In this document: positions 34,533-43,637 of the stretch, piece by piece
Position numbering within the stretch: position 1 is the stretch's first letter
How the letters are laid out: each line of letters opens with the position of its first letter
From: JAAUUE01 sp943370025
GTDB lineage: Bacteria; Cyanobacteriota; Cyanobacteriia; Cyanobacteriales; JAAUUE01
Assembly: GCA_943370025.1 (NCBI GenBank)
Contig: CALRPI020000006.1
Coordinates: forward strand, 1-64,000
DNA: 64,000 bases
Direction: 5' to 3'
Notes under the pieces: model-generated
The model's database searches: none
What the model saw: only the letters and a program-made list of their open reading frames with translations
What the model was told of the DNA's origin: nothing
Made by a program: the position numbers and the translations under genes

Positions 34533-37500
34533 TTAGTTTTGGATATTGGGAGCTATTAATTCAAACTCGACGAACCTACTTTGCCATAGCTCTACTGCGT
34601 CTGGTACTCTATTAGTGGAGCCTCTAGCTTCTAATTGTTTTTGTTCTATGCCCTGATCAAGAAATACTTGCTGGATGTTGGTAGCTCTAGCAGTGGCTAA
34701 ACGCTGATTCTCCTCTATACTTCCCGTAGGATCGGTATAACCAGTAATTCGTAGTCTAAAACTGGGATTCAGGTCTAATAATTTTTTGATTTCAGTAATT
34801 TGCGGCAGACTAGCCGGGGGCACATTGGCGGAACCCGGATCAAAGTAAATCCGTTGGGAAATCCCTGCTTGATTAATATTTCCTAATTGTATCTGATTAG
34901 ACAATACTTTTATACCCGGAATGTTTCGCATAGCCTTAGTTATATTCTCAATAGACTCTCGGTCTTTAACCATCCCATTCATTTCTAAAATTCCAGATTC
35001 ATATTTAGAACTAATCATAATTCCCGGAATTTTGTTCAGAACAGTGGTGGTTCTTTGGATCTCCGTGGCGGTAAAACTCGGATCTATAGGAATATCTATC
35101 GCAATAATTTGATTGTCGATCGCCAGTTTTGAAGAGTTTTGTTTGGCAATTTCCCCGGCTCTATTTTGCAAAGTGGCATTTGGCACCTTACCAATAAGCT
35201 GGACTTGATCATCTACAACTTGAGCCTCTAATCGATATACAGAAAGTTCTGGAGTCTTATCTAGGGCAGTAGTAACTTGCTGGGCAATCTGATAATTAAT
35301 AGATTGTCGATATTGATAAATCCCTAAAGGTATGGCGATCACACTGAAGATGCCAAGGATTACTAAACCTAAAGTCCAAGGATACTTTGAAGTTGGTATG
35401 GCATTAGGATCATGGTAGACAAGCATGTCTTCAATTAGGGTATTCACTTCTTCAGGAATAGTGGAGCGATCGCCATCAAAATTCATGATCGGCTTATTAT
35501 AAATCCGCACAATTGTCGCCATCGATCGCCGGAATTTCTTAACAAAACCCTCCGTCATTTGTCCCTTAACTACTAGGGCAAGATAACAATAGCCAGCTAC
35601 TTCTAAAACTATTTTGGAATCGCTATAGTCAATTTGATTTAATTCTGAAGAGTTCTTACTACTACTAGCCATACAATCATTGGCAAAACTGCGAATTGCT
35701 GTTAGCATTCCGGCGATCATATCTGCTTCTAATTGTTCCTCTTGAGGGGGTTGGGCATCGGCAATTAGCAATCCGGAATTCTTATGAATCAAGAATGCTG
35801 CTAGAACATTAAAAGGTAGAGCCTCTCGGAGGATTAATTCCGCTTCGGAGACCCCTTGCATTTTTGCTTGAACTTTGCGTTTTAAGCCTTCCGCACTGAA
35901 GGCAGTTTCTACTTGACGGTTGATATTAGCGATCGCTTCTCCCATATACTTACTAATTGTCGTCCCAATAATTGGGTATAGAGCATCCACCATCGAATCT
36001 TTTTCTAGCCTGATCTGTTCTTGAATTGCCTTACCCATAGTTGGCCCGATCGCATTGGCAATTTCCTCTGGAGAATCAACAATTTGCTTAGAAATCGCCT
36101 CGGAAATAATCGGGGCAATCGCTCCACTCATTGCCACCCGATCCTGCTCAATCCGGTGCTGGATCACTTCATCAATAATAGGTGTAATTGCTTCAACTAC
36201 TTCTTCCTTTGATTGGGATATTTTCAGGCTCAGTAATTCAGCGATCGTTGGCAGTAATAATTCAATTAATTTCTCTGGCTCGTAAATTTGACTTTCTAAT
36301 TTTTTTAGGCTCACTTCAAGTCTTTGCAATAGCTTCTGAGAATCATAAACATCAGGATTTACTAACAATCTTTGCAGAATATTTAGGGGATCCTCGTCTT
36401 CTTCTACCGCTTCTACTGGCTCTTCTGTTGGCTCTGAATTTGGCACAATCGTCGCTTCTACAGCTTGTCCCGGAGAACTTGTATCTGCATTTAATACCGA
36501 ATCCATTAACAGACCTAGACCATTAATGGTCGCTTTGGTCTCGTTGTTTGCTAGATGCAGAGATTGAGCATGGCTACTTCTAGAATTATTTGGTGAATTT
36601 CCATTAAGTCCACTTCCAGAATCACTAGTTCTAGAATTAGGAGAATTGTTAAATATAGAATGATTTACGTTAAAACTAGTTGCTTCAGAATGATCCGTTT
36701 GAAGATGAATAAGATGATCACTAGATTGAGAATAACTATTTTCAACCGTACTTGCACCATTGGTTTCAGGTATGGCTACAGGCTTACCTTTAAGATTAAT
36801 TACTTCAGGATTAATTACTTCAGGATTAATTACCTCAGGATTAATTACAATTAGGTTACTTATTTGGGGATTATTTATTTGGGGATTATTTACTCCAGTA
36901 AAGACAGCTTCAGAATTGTCTATATCATTAATATCAAGACTGCGATCGACTGCCCTGTGGTTGATTTCCGAAGAACTAGTTTGAGCATGGATATTTTCAG
37001 AATCAACTTCTGGTAAGACTTTGCCATTGTTATTTTTCTCGACAGCGATAGGTTGAGAATTGATCGGGCGATCGATCCTCAGAGTGTAATCAACCCCACT
37101 AGAGCTAACTCCTGAATAATTAGTTTCGGAATAACTAGTTCTTGCATGATTAACCCCATTCTGAACAACTCCATTATGGTTAGTTTCCGGATGGCTAGTT
37201 TGCGGTTGAACTTCTGGTAAATTCTTGGGAGTAGGTGGTGTAGCTAGGTTATTAGTCGCTAGATTAGATGGGGGGTTATAATTGGAGGGGATAGAAGATG
37301 CGCTGGGGGAAGAACTAGGGGTAGGGGGAATTGGTAAAGAAAGACTCTTTAAGAGGGATTGGCGATGGGCGGTAATTAGATTAGAGATTTGAGACGAGGA
37401 GTTATGCTCATGGTCAGAGCTATAACTTTCATCAGAGTTGGGGTCTGAAATAGATGGGCGATCGCTGTTAGAGGCAGTTGCAGGGGGGATGGGGGTTGAA

Positions 37501-37622
37501 GGATGAGATTTGGCAGCACCGGGATGACTAGCTACATCTAAGTCCACCAATAAACTTAGCAAGTCATCTAACATATGGCTTGCTGGAGGGTGTCCTTGAG
37601 GGTTTCTCGGTAGATTTTCCAT
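34533..37622 (-). CDS. Large OmpA-domain protein with disordered head and helical repeats
   Basis: 1029 residues. About 1-410 are low-complexity, rich in Asn, Ser and Pro, with an internal NPEVI repeat. About 411-600 hold helical repeats with recurring AITPIID / AIAPIISEAI / AIGPTMGKAI / ALYPIIGTTI units. About 600-735 form an alpha/beta segment (AFLIHKNSGLLIADAQ, VLEVAGYCYLALVVKG) that resembles a roadblock/longin-type fold. One transmembrane helix (about 746-768) follows, then BON-like repeats and a C-terminal OmpA peptidoglycan-binding domain (YFDPGSANVPP, GYTDPTGS, NQRLATARA). The cytoplasmic head and periplasmic tail make it a wall-anchored signalling protein. It heads the operon with the small GTPase. 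Confidence 0.85.
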   Translation of the reverse strand: MENLPRNPQGHPPASHMLDDLLSLLVDLDVASHPGAAKSHPSTPIPPATASNSDRPSISDPNSDESYSSDHEHNSSSQISNLITAHRQSLLKSLSLPIPPTPSSSPSASSIPSNYNPPSNLATNNLATPPTPKNLPEVQPQTSHPETNHNGVVQNGVNHARTSYSETNYSGVSSSGVDYTLRIDRPINSQPIAVEKNNNGKVLPEVDSENIHAQTSSSEINHRAVDRSLDINDIDNSEAVFTGVNNPQINNPQISNLIVINPEVINPEVINPEVINLKGKPVAIPETNGASTVENSYSQSSDHLIHLQTDHSEATSFNVNHSIFNNSPNSRTSDSGSGLNGNSPNNSRSSHAQSLHLANNETKATINGLGLLMDSVLNADTSSPGQAVEATIVPNSEPTEEPVEAVEEDEDPLNILQRLLVNPDVYDSQKLLQRLEVSLKKLESQIYEPEKLIELLLPTIAELLSLKISQSKEEVVEAITPIIDEVIQHRIEQDRVAMSGAIAPIISEAISKQIVDSPEEIANAIGPTMGKAIQEQIRLEKDSMVDALYPIIGTTISKYMGEAIANINRQVETAFSAEGLKRKVQAKMQGVSEAELILREALPFNVLAAFLIHKNSGLLIADAQPPQEEQLEADMIAGMLTAIRSFANDCMASSSKNSSELNQIDYSDSKIVLEVAGYCYLALVVKGQMTEGFVKKFRRSMATIVRIYNKPIMNFDGDRSTIPEEVNTLIEDMLVYHDPNAIPTSKYPWTLGLVILGIFSVIAIPLGIYQYRQSINYQIAQQVTTALDKTPELSVYRLEAQVVDDQVQLIGKVPNATLQNRAGEIAKQNSSKLAIDNQIIAIDIPIDPSFTATEIQRTTTVLNKIPGIMISSKYESGILEMNGMVKDRESIENITKAMRNIPGIKVLSNQIQLGNINQAGISQRIYFDPGSANVPPASLPQITEIKKLLDLNPSFRLRITGYTDPTGSIEENQRLATARATNIQQVFLDQGIEQKQLEARGSTNRVPDAVELWQSRFVEFELIAPNIQN

Positions 37623-37849
37623 TAACTGCTACCTTAGAGATAGGTTTCAATTTTACGTAGATTTTATGTAGATGCCCCTTCACTCCATCATAGCGATCCG
37701 AATAGCGATCCGAGCACATATTGCTCCAGACCTCCCTAAAATTGTTAGAAATTGTTAGGGACTTGGTTTAATACAAAATTGTTACAAACTAAGCGTTTGC
37801 CTAATTCATTCATTAGCAACTAGCTCTAGAAGAATTAAGCATGACATTT

Positions 37850-38470
37850 TTATCTGATATCTGGATCACTAAACTTAGGCTCAATTAGGCGGACATCCGT
37901 GTCTACACTATCTTCTGCGGCTTGCTTGAGTTTAGGGACAAATTCTGTTCCTTTTAGTCTCATCCCCAACTCAAATAGGAGTTCAGCCATATCATCACGG
38001 GAAACTTTCACTCCAGACAAGGTAGCAAAGCGCAAGTCTAGCTGTTCAAATATCTGAGTTCTTAAGGTATGCACATCTTCTTGAAGTTTGCCAACACTCT
38101 GGCTCATTTGGGTGCGGATAGATTCGGTTTGGGTATCGATGTCCTTATCAAGATTTTCGATGCTAGTGGAGAATTTTTTGCCATTGCGATCGATCTGTTG
38201 CCTAAGTTCTAGCTGTTCTTCTTGGGTGCTAGCGATCGCTCCCTTCAGTTTTTTGTCAATAGCTTCGGCGGCAAACTTAATCTCGCCGAGAAGAGTAGTT
38301 TTGACTTCCTCTAGACGATCGCGCATTTCCTGCTCTATGAGAGCAATATCAGTTTCTATCTTGCCAAATCTAGTGTTAAATTCTCTTAGTTGCGACCCAA
38401 TGATAATGTCACGAATTTGGTCAATATTACCCAGGCGATCGCGCATTTCCTCTTTACTGAGTTCACTCAT
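37850..38470 (-). CDS. Coiled-coil protein of unknown function
   Basis: 206 residues from ATG 38470, preceded by CGAGGT as ribosome-binding site; an upstream TTG at 38488 is less likely. Almost wholly helical with heptad character (IEQEMRDRLEEVKTTLLGEI, IENLDKDIDTQTESIRTQMSQSVGKLQEDVHTLRTQIFEQL), then a short C-terminal conserved-looking block (VSRDDMAELLFELGMRLKG). No family recognised. It lies 228 bases upstream of the OmpA-like gene on the same strand and might belong to that unit. Confidence 0.75.
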   Translation of the reverse strand: MSELSKEEMRDRLGNIDQIRDIIIGSQLREFNTRFGKIETDIALIEQEMRDRLEEVKTTLLGEIKFAAEAIDKKLKGAIASTQEEQLELRQQIDRNGKKFSTSIENLDKDIDTQTESIRTQMSQSVGKLQEDVHTLRTQIFEQLDLRFATLSGVKVSRDDMAELLFELGMRLKGTEFVPKLKQAAEDSVDTDVRLIEPKFSDPDIR

Positions 38471-38652
38471 TAATTTACCTCGTGTCAAGTTTAAGATTTG
38501 CTAATTAATATTTTGCCCATGCAACACAAAGACTCCTGATATTCTAAATGCCTTTGTTTGTCCAAGCAGTTAAATAACAGAAACTCAATCTATGATACCA
38601 GTAGGATTAAAATTACAGCTATCTATTCCTCCATAAAATACCTGTAGTAGTC

Positions 38653-38760
38653 TTACAGCACTTTGTGTTCAAATGAGACACACTACAAATATTGCAAGTC
38701 CTATCCATGTTGGGTTTGAGAGTGGGTGGCTGTAGCCACCCACTCTTAAACTACTGTAAT
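38653..38760 (-). mobile_element. Miniature element, family A (full length, reverse orientation)
   Basis: TACAGCACTTTGTGTTCAAA, tail, then hairpin GAGAGTGGGTGGCTGTAGCC and right end AAACTACTGTA. TA at both edges. It fills most of the 360-base gap between the divergent coiled-coil gene and mnmE; nothing else was seen there. Confidence 0.8.
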
Positions 38761-38831
38761 TAACTTCATCTGCTGACGGCGGGTAAAGTCCTGCACCAGA
38801 AACAATCCAAAATATCACAAAATTCTCAAAT

Positions 38832-40205
38832 ATGCAGCAGGGAACCATTGTCGCGATCGCCACAGCCATAGTCCCAGAACAGGGGAGTGTGGGGATTGTC
38901 CGCCTATCTGGGGAGGAATCTCTGGCGATCGCCAAGACTCTTTTCCACGCTCCGGGGCGGCAATCTTGGCAGAGTCACCGGATTCTCTACGGTTATGTGC
39001 GCCATCCCCAAACCCAGCAGGTGGTGGATGAGGCTTTGCTGCTGATCATGTTGGCTCCCCGTTCCTATACACGGGAAGACGTAGTGGAATTTCACTGTCA
39101 TGGGGGAATTATCCCCGTGCAGCAAGTATTGCAACTCTGTCTAGAACAGGGGGCAAAGCTGGCGCAACCGGGGGAATTTACCCTACGGGCTTTTTTGCAT
39201 GGGCGGCTGGATCTGACTCAGGCAGAAAGTATTCAAGATTTAGTCGGAGCCAAATCTCCCCAAGCCGCCCAAGCCGCCCTAGGGGGCTTGCAGGGAAAGC
39301 TTGCTCATCCCCTGCGGCAGTTGCGCCACCAGTGCTTGGATCTATTAGCAGAAATTGAGGCACGGATTGATTTTGAGGAGGATTTACCGCCCTTAGATGA
39401 AGTTGCGGCGATTCAGACTTTGCAGGATATCACAGCGGAATTAACCCAAATTCTGGCTACTGCTGACCGGGGAGAATTGCTCAGGCGGGGGATTAAGATT
39501 GCGATCGTAGGTCGCCCCAATGTGGGAAAATCTAGCCTGCTGAATGCGTGGAGCCGTAGCGATCGCGCGATCGTTACGCCCCTGCCCGGCACAACGCGGG
39601 ATGTGGTGGAATCTCAGCTAGTAGTGGGGGGCATCCCCGTCCAGGTATTAGACACTGCCGGGATTCGGGAAACTGCTGACCAAGTAGAACAAATTGGCGT
39701 GGAGCGATCGTATCAAGCTGCCCAGAATGCGGACTTGATCCTGCTAACTATTGATGCTGCGGAGGGCTGGAATGGGGCAGAACAGGATATCTATGGGCAA
39801 ATTCAAACTCGACCTTTCTTGTTAGTGATTAATAAAATAGACCTCAACCCTAACCCGATTATTCCCGACCAATGGACCAATCCTCCCCAACAGATTGTTA
39901 CCACTGCTGCCGCCCAAGGGGAGGGGATCGATCGCCTCGAAGCTGCTCTGCTGGCAACTGTCCAAGGGCAAAATTTCACCGTTGCTAATCTAGATTTTGC
40001 CATCAACCAACGCCAATCTGCCGCCCTCACTGCGGCGAAAACTGCCCTGCACCAAGTCCAAGCCACCATCACCGCCAACCTACCCCTAGATTTTTGGACG
40101 ATCGACCTCCGCACCGCCATCCATGCCTTGGGGGAAATCACTGGGGAAGAAGTTACGGAGTCGGTGCTCGATCGAATTTTCAGCCGTTTCTGCATTGGCA
40201 AGTAA
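38832..40205 (+). CDS. mnmE: tRNA modification GTPase MnmE
   Basis: 457 residues, the normal length. MnmE works with MnmG to make 5-substituted uridines at the wobble position of several tRNAs. The N-terminal folate-binding domain has TIVAIATAIVPEQGSVGIVRLSG and REDVVEFHCHGG. An inserted G domain follows (GRPNVGKSSLLNA, TPLPGTTRDV, DTAGIRET, NKIDLN), and the protein ends with the invariant FCIGK. All catalytic motifs are intact. No mnmG neighbour. Confidence 0.96.
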   Translation: MQQGTIVAIATAIVPEQGSVGIVRLSGEESLAIAKTLFHAPGRQSWQSHRILYGYVRHPQTQQVVDEALLLIMLAPRSYTREDVVEFHCHGGIIPVQQVLQLCLEQGAKLAQPGEFTLRAFLHGRLDLTQAESIQDLVGAKSPQAAQAALGGLQGKLAHPLRQLRHQCLDLLAEIEARIDFEEDLPPLDEVAAIQTLQDITAELTQILATADRGELLRRGIKIAIVGRPNVGKSSLLNAWSRSDRAIVTPLPGTTRDVVESQLVVGGIPVQVLDTAGIRETADQVEQIGVERSYQAAQNADLILLTIDAAEGWNGAEQDIYGQIQTRPFLLVINKIDLNPNPIIPDQWTNPPQQIVTTAAAQGEGIDRLEAALLATVQGQNFTVANLDFAINQRQSAALTAAKTALHQVQATITANLPLDFWTIDLRTAIHALGEITGEEVTESVLDRIFSRFCIGK

Positions 40206-40227
40206 CCTAGAAGCATGTGAATTATAA

Positions 40228-40350
40228 GACTTACGCAAAGAGATCCCCCAACCCCCTTAAAAAGGGGCTTTAACGGTTCCCCCCTTTTTAAGGGGGGCTA
40301 GGGGGGATCATCAGGGGTGTAAACCATTCATCAATTTAAGTGCGTAAGTC
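40228..40350. repeat. Inverted-end repeat, family F (copy 2)
   Basis: Perfect 10-base ends GACTTACGCA / TGCGTAAGTC enclose the common cyanobacterial palindrome CCCCCTTAAAAAGGGG … CCCCTTTTTAAGGGG with gatcccccaa/tagggggatc flanks. It follows mnmE by 22 bases. Confidence 0.65.
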
Positions 40351-40421
40351 CTGAATTATTCTCGTATGATTTGGGGGAGCATCTCAATTACAATTGACCT
40401 AAGCCATCTATCTATAACGGT

Positions 40422-41411
40422 ATGTCTGTAAAATCAACCAAAATTATTCTGGATACGGATCCGGGTGCTGATGATATTTTTGCCCTGCTGTGGTTACTTA
40501 GCCTATCTTTGCAACCCAATATACAACCCAATATAGAAATTGCTGCCATTACTACCGTAGGGGGTAATGTGCCTGAGCTATCTACTTTTCAGGCTGCCCA
40601 TAAAATATTAAATTTATTAGGTATTGAAGGCATAGAAGTGGGGCGAGCTGCTCCTAGATTACAGGGAGAAATTAGTGATGCTGCCCATATTCATGGGCAG
40701 GATGGCATGGGCAATTTATCCCGTACCTTGCCAGAAGTGATTGTGGATATTAACCAAGCACGGTGTGCTGATGAGATCATTATTGATAGGTTATCCCAAG
40801 CTCCGGGAGAAGTTGATCTAGTGGCGATCGGTCCTTTGACCAATCTGGCAGCGGCAGAAACCAAAAAACCGGGGATTCTTGCCCAAGCTAAATCGATCGT
40901 GATTATGGGGGGAGCTTTTGGGTGTCCGGGGAATGTTACCCCAGAGGCGGAGTTTAATATTGCCTTCGATGCCCATGCTGCGGCTCAGGTTTTTGCCAGT
41001 AGCGATCGCATTGTGGTCTTACCTCTGGATATCACTAGTCACCTCTTGTTGACTCCAGCAATGTTAGGGAGTATCACAAAAACTAATAATCAAACTAAGT
41101 TAGCAATATTTCTCGACCAGTTGGGACAATTTATGTTTTCAACTCACCAAGAACATCGGGAAACTGGGGGACTAGAGGGTTGTTTGATGCATGATGCTTC
41201 GACGATCGCCTATCTATTTTATCCAGAAACTTTGTGGCTCCAGAGGGCAAGGGTAGAAATAGAAACCGAGGGCAAATTCACCCAAGGGAAGACTTTGTGC
41301 GATCGCCGCCACTATCCGAAAACAAACTCTAATGCCTTCATTGCCACTCAAGTTGATGCCAATAGTTTGCTGGCAGCTTTAGTAGCAGACCTCAAGTATT
41401 TATTAAAATAG
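40422..41411 (+). CDS. Nucleoside hydrolase (IUNH family)
   Basis: 329 residues. The calcium-binding signature ILDTDPGADD is at 10-19, and the family continues with TTVGGNVP, IHGQDGMGN, VAIGPLTNLA, IVIMGGAFGCPGNVTPEAEFNIAFD (second metal and ribose site) and MHDASTIAYL. These enzymes split ribonucleosides into base and ribose in salvage. Substrate preference (pyrimidine, purine or inosine/uridine) cannot be decided from motifs alone. It ends within a 25-base direct repeat (41407-41462). Confidence 0.92.
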   Translation: MSVKSTKIILDTDPGADDIFALLWLLSLSLQPNIQPNIEIAAITTVGGNVPELSTFQAAHKILNLLGIEGIEVGRAAPRLQGEISDAAHIHGQDGMGNLSRTLPEVIVDINQARCADEIIIDRLSQAPGEVDLVAIGPLTNLAAAETKKPGILAQAKSIVIMGGAFGCPGNVTPEAEFNIAFDAHAAAQVFASSDRIVVLPLDITSHLLLTPAMLGSITKTNNQTKLAIFLDQLGQFMFSTHQEHRETGGLEGCLMHDASTIAYLFYPETLWLQRARVEIETEGKFTQGKTLCDRRHYPKTNSNAFIATQVDANSLLAALVADLKYLLK

Positions 41412-41815
41412 CAACCCTGAATCTGAACTACTTCTAAAATGGCAACCCTGAATCTGAACTACTACCTTCTGTCGTATCAAGCCACTACTTTCTTTGTATT
41501 CCCCTAGCTGTTTTTAGGGAAAATCCCTATCGCCGAATATATTTTTACTCTTGATTTTCTTGGATTTTCTGGATTTCTCTAGCTAAAAGATCAATTCTTC
41601 TTGAGTTTCTCTCATTAAGAGCTTGGTTCTTCAAAACTGAATTTACACAATGATTACACAATAGAAGGAATGTGTTTTGTCTGTAAAGACTGCTATTTAG
41701 TACTTCTATTGTTTCACCATAGCTGCTAATTTAAAAATCATAGGTCAAGGATAGAGGAAGAACGCTTGCCCAAAGAAAATCTCCAGTTATTCAAGTCAAT
41801 CACGAGGTCTCTCAA
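41412..41815. other. Intergenic region before the first PEP-CTERM gene
   Basis: No gene. A direct repeat, GCAACCCTGAATCTGAACTA, occurs twice (about 41411 and 41443), the first copy at the end of the nucleoside hydrolase gene. The rest is AT-rich leader for the PEP-CTERM gene, with a candidate ribosome-binding site CACGAGG 8 bases before its ATG. Confidence 0.5.
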
Positions 41816-42736
41816 ATGAAAAACACTTTAAGAAATACATTATTAAAAGCAGCTTTGGTAGCTGCGATCGCTCTCCCTTTTTCTGCCCAAATGGTTAAGG
41901 CGGCAACTCTTACCGCCAACCTCACCGATGTAACTAATAGCGGTACTCAAAACTATCCCACACCTAAAGTTACCATCACCGATGATGGACAGCCCGCTGG
42001 CACACTCAAGATTAGAGTTGAAGTAATCCCAGGTCCCACTGGCGGTACTGCTGACCTCCGGGGGGTTTTCTTTAACCTGCCCTCTGGTGTAACTGGTGCA
42101 ACAATTACTCGAACTGCCGGTGGTCCGATCACTGCGATCGAAGGTACCTCTAGCGCTTTCGGGTCTATTGGCCAAAGTGCCAATCTCAATGGGTCAGGAG
42201 CTACCTTTGGGGTGGGCGTAGAAATTGGCTCCCAAGGCATTGGTGGCAACCCTCCTGATGATTTTCAATTCGTTGAATTTACACTCAGCGGGACTGGTTT
42301 GACCTTGGCAAAGTTTTCCCAAGTTCAATTCGGTGTCAGAATGATGAGTGTGAGTGATTCTGCTAACGGCAAGCGGGATTTGAGCAGCAAAACTTTGGGT
42401 AATACTGGTACACTTCCCTCTCCCTCTCCATCCCCTAGTGGTTCTCCATCTCCTTCCCCTAGTGGTTCTCCTTCCCCATCCCCTAGTGGTTCTCCTTCCC
42501 CATCTCCTAGTGGTTCTCCCTCCCCATCTCCTAGTGGTTCTCCCTCCCCATCCCCTAGTGGCTCTCCTTCCCCATCCCCTAGTGGCTCTCCTTCCCCATC
42601 TCCGACAACACCCACAGGTGGCGGCGGTGGTGGTGGAACTCCGCCAGATGTGGCAGAGCCAATCACCATTATTGGTATGGGCTTAGGCTTGGGTGGCTTG
42701 CTCCTCAGTCGCCAAAGACGCAACAAGAATAAATAA
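41816..42736 (+). CDS. PEP-CTERM-like exported protein with Pro/Ser repeat stalk
   Basis: 306 residues. Signal peptide about 1-29 (KAALVAAIALPFSAQMVKA). A beta-rich domain (about 30-195) is followed by a stalk of eight-residue units SPSPSPSG (seven to eight copies, about 203-262), a Gly run, and the C-terminal sorting tag VAEPITIIGMGLGLGGLLLSRQRRNKNK: AEP in place of PEP, a hydrophobic helix, a basic end. Exosortase would cut the tag and attach or release the protein at the cell surface. The cyanoexosortase gene lies 0.9 kb downstream. The stalk is encoded by 24-bp tandem repeats, so its length is probably variable. Confidence 0.88.
   Translation: MKNTLRNTLLKAALVAAIALPFSAQMVKAATLTANLTDVTNSGTQNYPTPKVTITDDGQPAGTLKIRVEVIPGPTGGTADLRGVFFNLPSGVTGATITRTAGGPITAIEGTSSAFGSIGQSANLNGSGATFGVGVEIGSQGIGGNPPDDFQFVEFTLSGTGLTLAKFSQVQFGVRMMSVSDSANGKRDLSSKTLGNTGTLPSPSPSPSGSPSPSPSGSPSPSPSGSPSPSPSGSPSPSPSGSPSPSPSGSPSPSPSGSPSPSPTTPTGGGGGGGTPPDVAEPITIIGMGLGLGGLLLSRQRRNKNK
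42430..42602 (+). repeat. 24-bp tandem repeat encoding the SPSPSPSG stalk
   Basis: Seven near-identical units of the form GGTTCTCCTTCCCCATCCCC plus TAGT. Differences between units are mostly third-position. Such arrays change copy number by slippage or recombination, so strains should differ here. Confidence 0.85.
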
Positions 42737-42764
42737 TTAATTCTCTCTGAAGATTCCCTAAAAC

Positions 42765-42800
42765 AAACCCATACATGATTATCACTTCATGTATGGGTTT
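42765..42800. terminator. Bidirectional terminator between the two PEP-CTERM genes
   Basis: AAACCCATACATGA pairs exactly with TCATGTATGGGTTT around an 8-base loop, with A-rich and T-rich flanks. It sits between convergent genes and can serve both. Confidence 0.8.
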
Positions 42801-42830
42801 ATTTTACTGGACTTACACAAAACCACAGAC

Positions 42831-43478
42831 CTAGTAGGGGCGCATAGTTCTACTCTTGCTTCGTTCCCGCAGCAAGGCTCCTAGGCTGAGAATACTAAAT
42901 ATGCCAAACATAGAAGTGGGTTCTGGAACCTCTGGGCTAGAATCTTTTCCAGTGATAGTAACGTTATAGGAACCCCTATTATCATTAAACTCTCCATCAT
43001 TTTCCCCAAAAAATAAATACAAACTGTTAGTAAAGTCTGGAACTATCAAATTTAGATTTGCCCCAACAAAGAACGCAGAATTATTTCCTTGTACTGGTTT
43101 AATCGTATTAACGTCAGAACTCCAGATCCCAATCAACGAATAAACAGGTAAACCTCGAAAGAGCCAGCTAAAACCTTCTGGTCCAGTACATAAAGTTGCC
43201 GCATCAACTACGCAGTCTTTGGCAGCAATACTAATATTTTGATTAGGGGTAAAAGCAAATCCATTACCAAAGGCTATAGGTGCTGTGCCTGTTCCCAAAG
43301 CATCGCGTTCCCCACTTCCGGGAATAGTAAAGGGATGCCCCCAATTATTGTGATAAAGATTTTGGGTTGATGAGACTGTATCTGTTAAGGTGAAAGCAAG
43401 AACTTCTTTGGCTCCTACGAGGCAGCTTGCTATACCTAGTCCTAATGAGAGGGGCAAAGCATATAAACTCTTCATCAT
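42831..43478 (-). CDS. PEP-CTERM sorting-domain protein
   Basis: 215 residues. Signal peptide about 1-28 (LYALPLSLGLGIASCLVGAKEVLA). The middle is a secreted domain with paired Cys (DCVVDAATLCTG) and a lectin-like PDFTNSLYLFFGENDGEFNDNRGSYNVTITG stretch, as seen in many exported PEP-CTERM proteins. The canonical tag VPEPTSMFGIFSILSLGALLRERSK closes the chain. It is a presumed substrate of the neighbouring exosortase. Function outside the cell unknown. Confidence 0.88.
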   Translation of the reverse strand: MMKSLYALPLSLGLGIASCLVGAKEVLAFTLTDTVSSTQNLYHNNWGHPFTIPGSGERDALGTGTAPIAFGNGFAFTPNQNISIAAKDCVVDAATLCTGPEGFSWLFRGLPVYSLIGIWSSDVNTIKPVQGNNSAFFVGANLNLIVPDFTNSLYLFFGENDGEFNDNRGSYNVTITGKDSSPEVPEPTSMFGIFSILSLGALLRERSKSRTMRPY

Positions 43479-43637
43479 TTTCTCCCTGGTTATAATTGAA
43501 TATCGATGGGAACTAAACTATAAATGCTTGACTAGTGGTTAGTTCACAATATAGTATAAGTACGGTTGCTCACTTAGTCTACCGCTAGCTATAAAATTCC
43601 ATATCGGTGCTTTTTTAAGTAAGATCATTTGTCTTCT

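Noticed and set aside
42430..42602. CRISPR-like array
   Set aside because: The 24-bp units are contiguous without spacers and in frame with a protein stalk. No cas gene is present in the window.
42325..42726. 133-codon minus-strand frame rich in GDGEGEPL
   Set aside because: It is the antisense translation of the Pro/Ser repeat of the PEP-CTERM gene.
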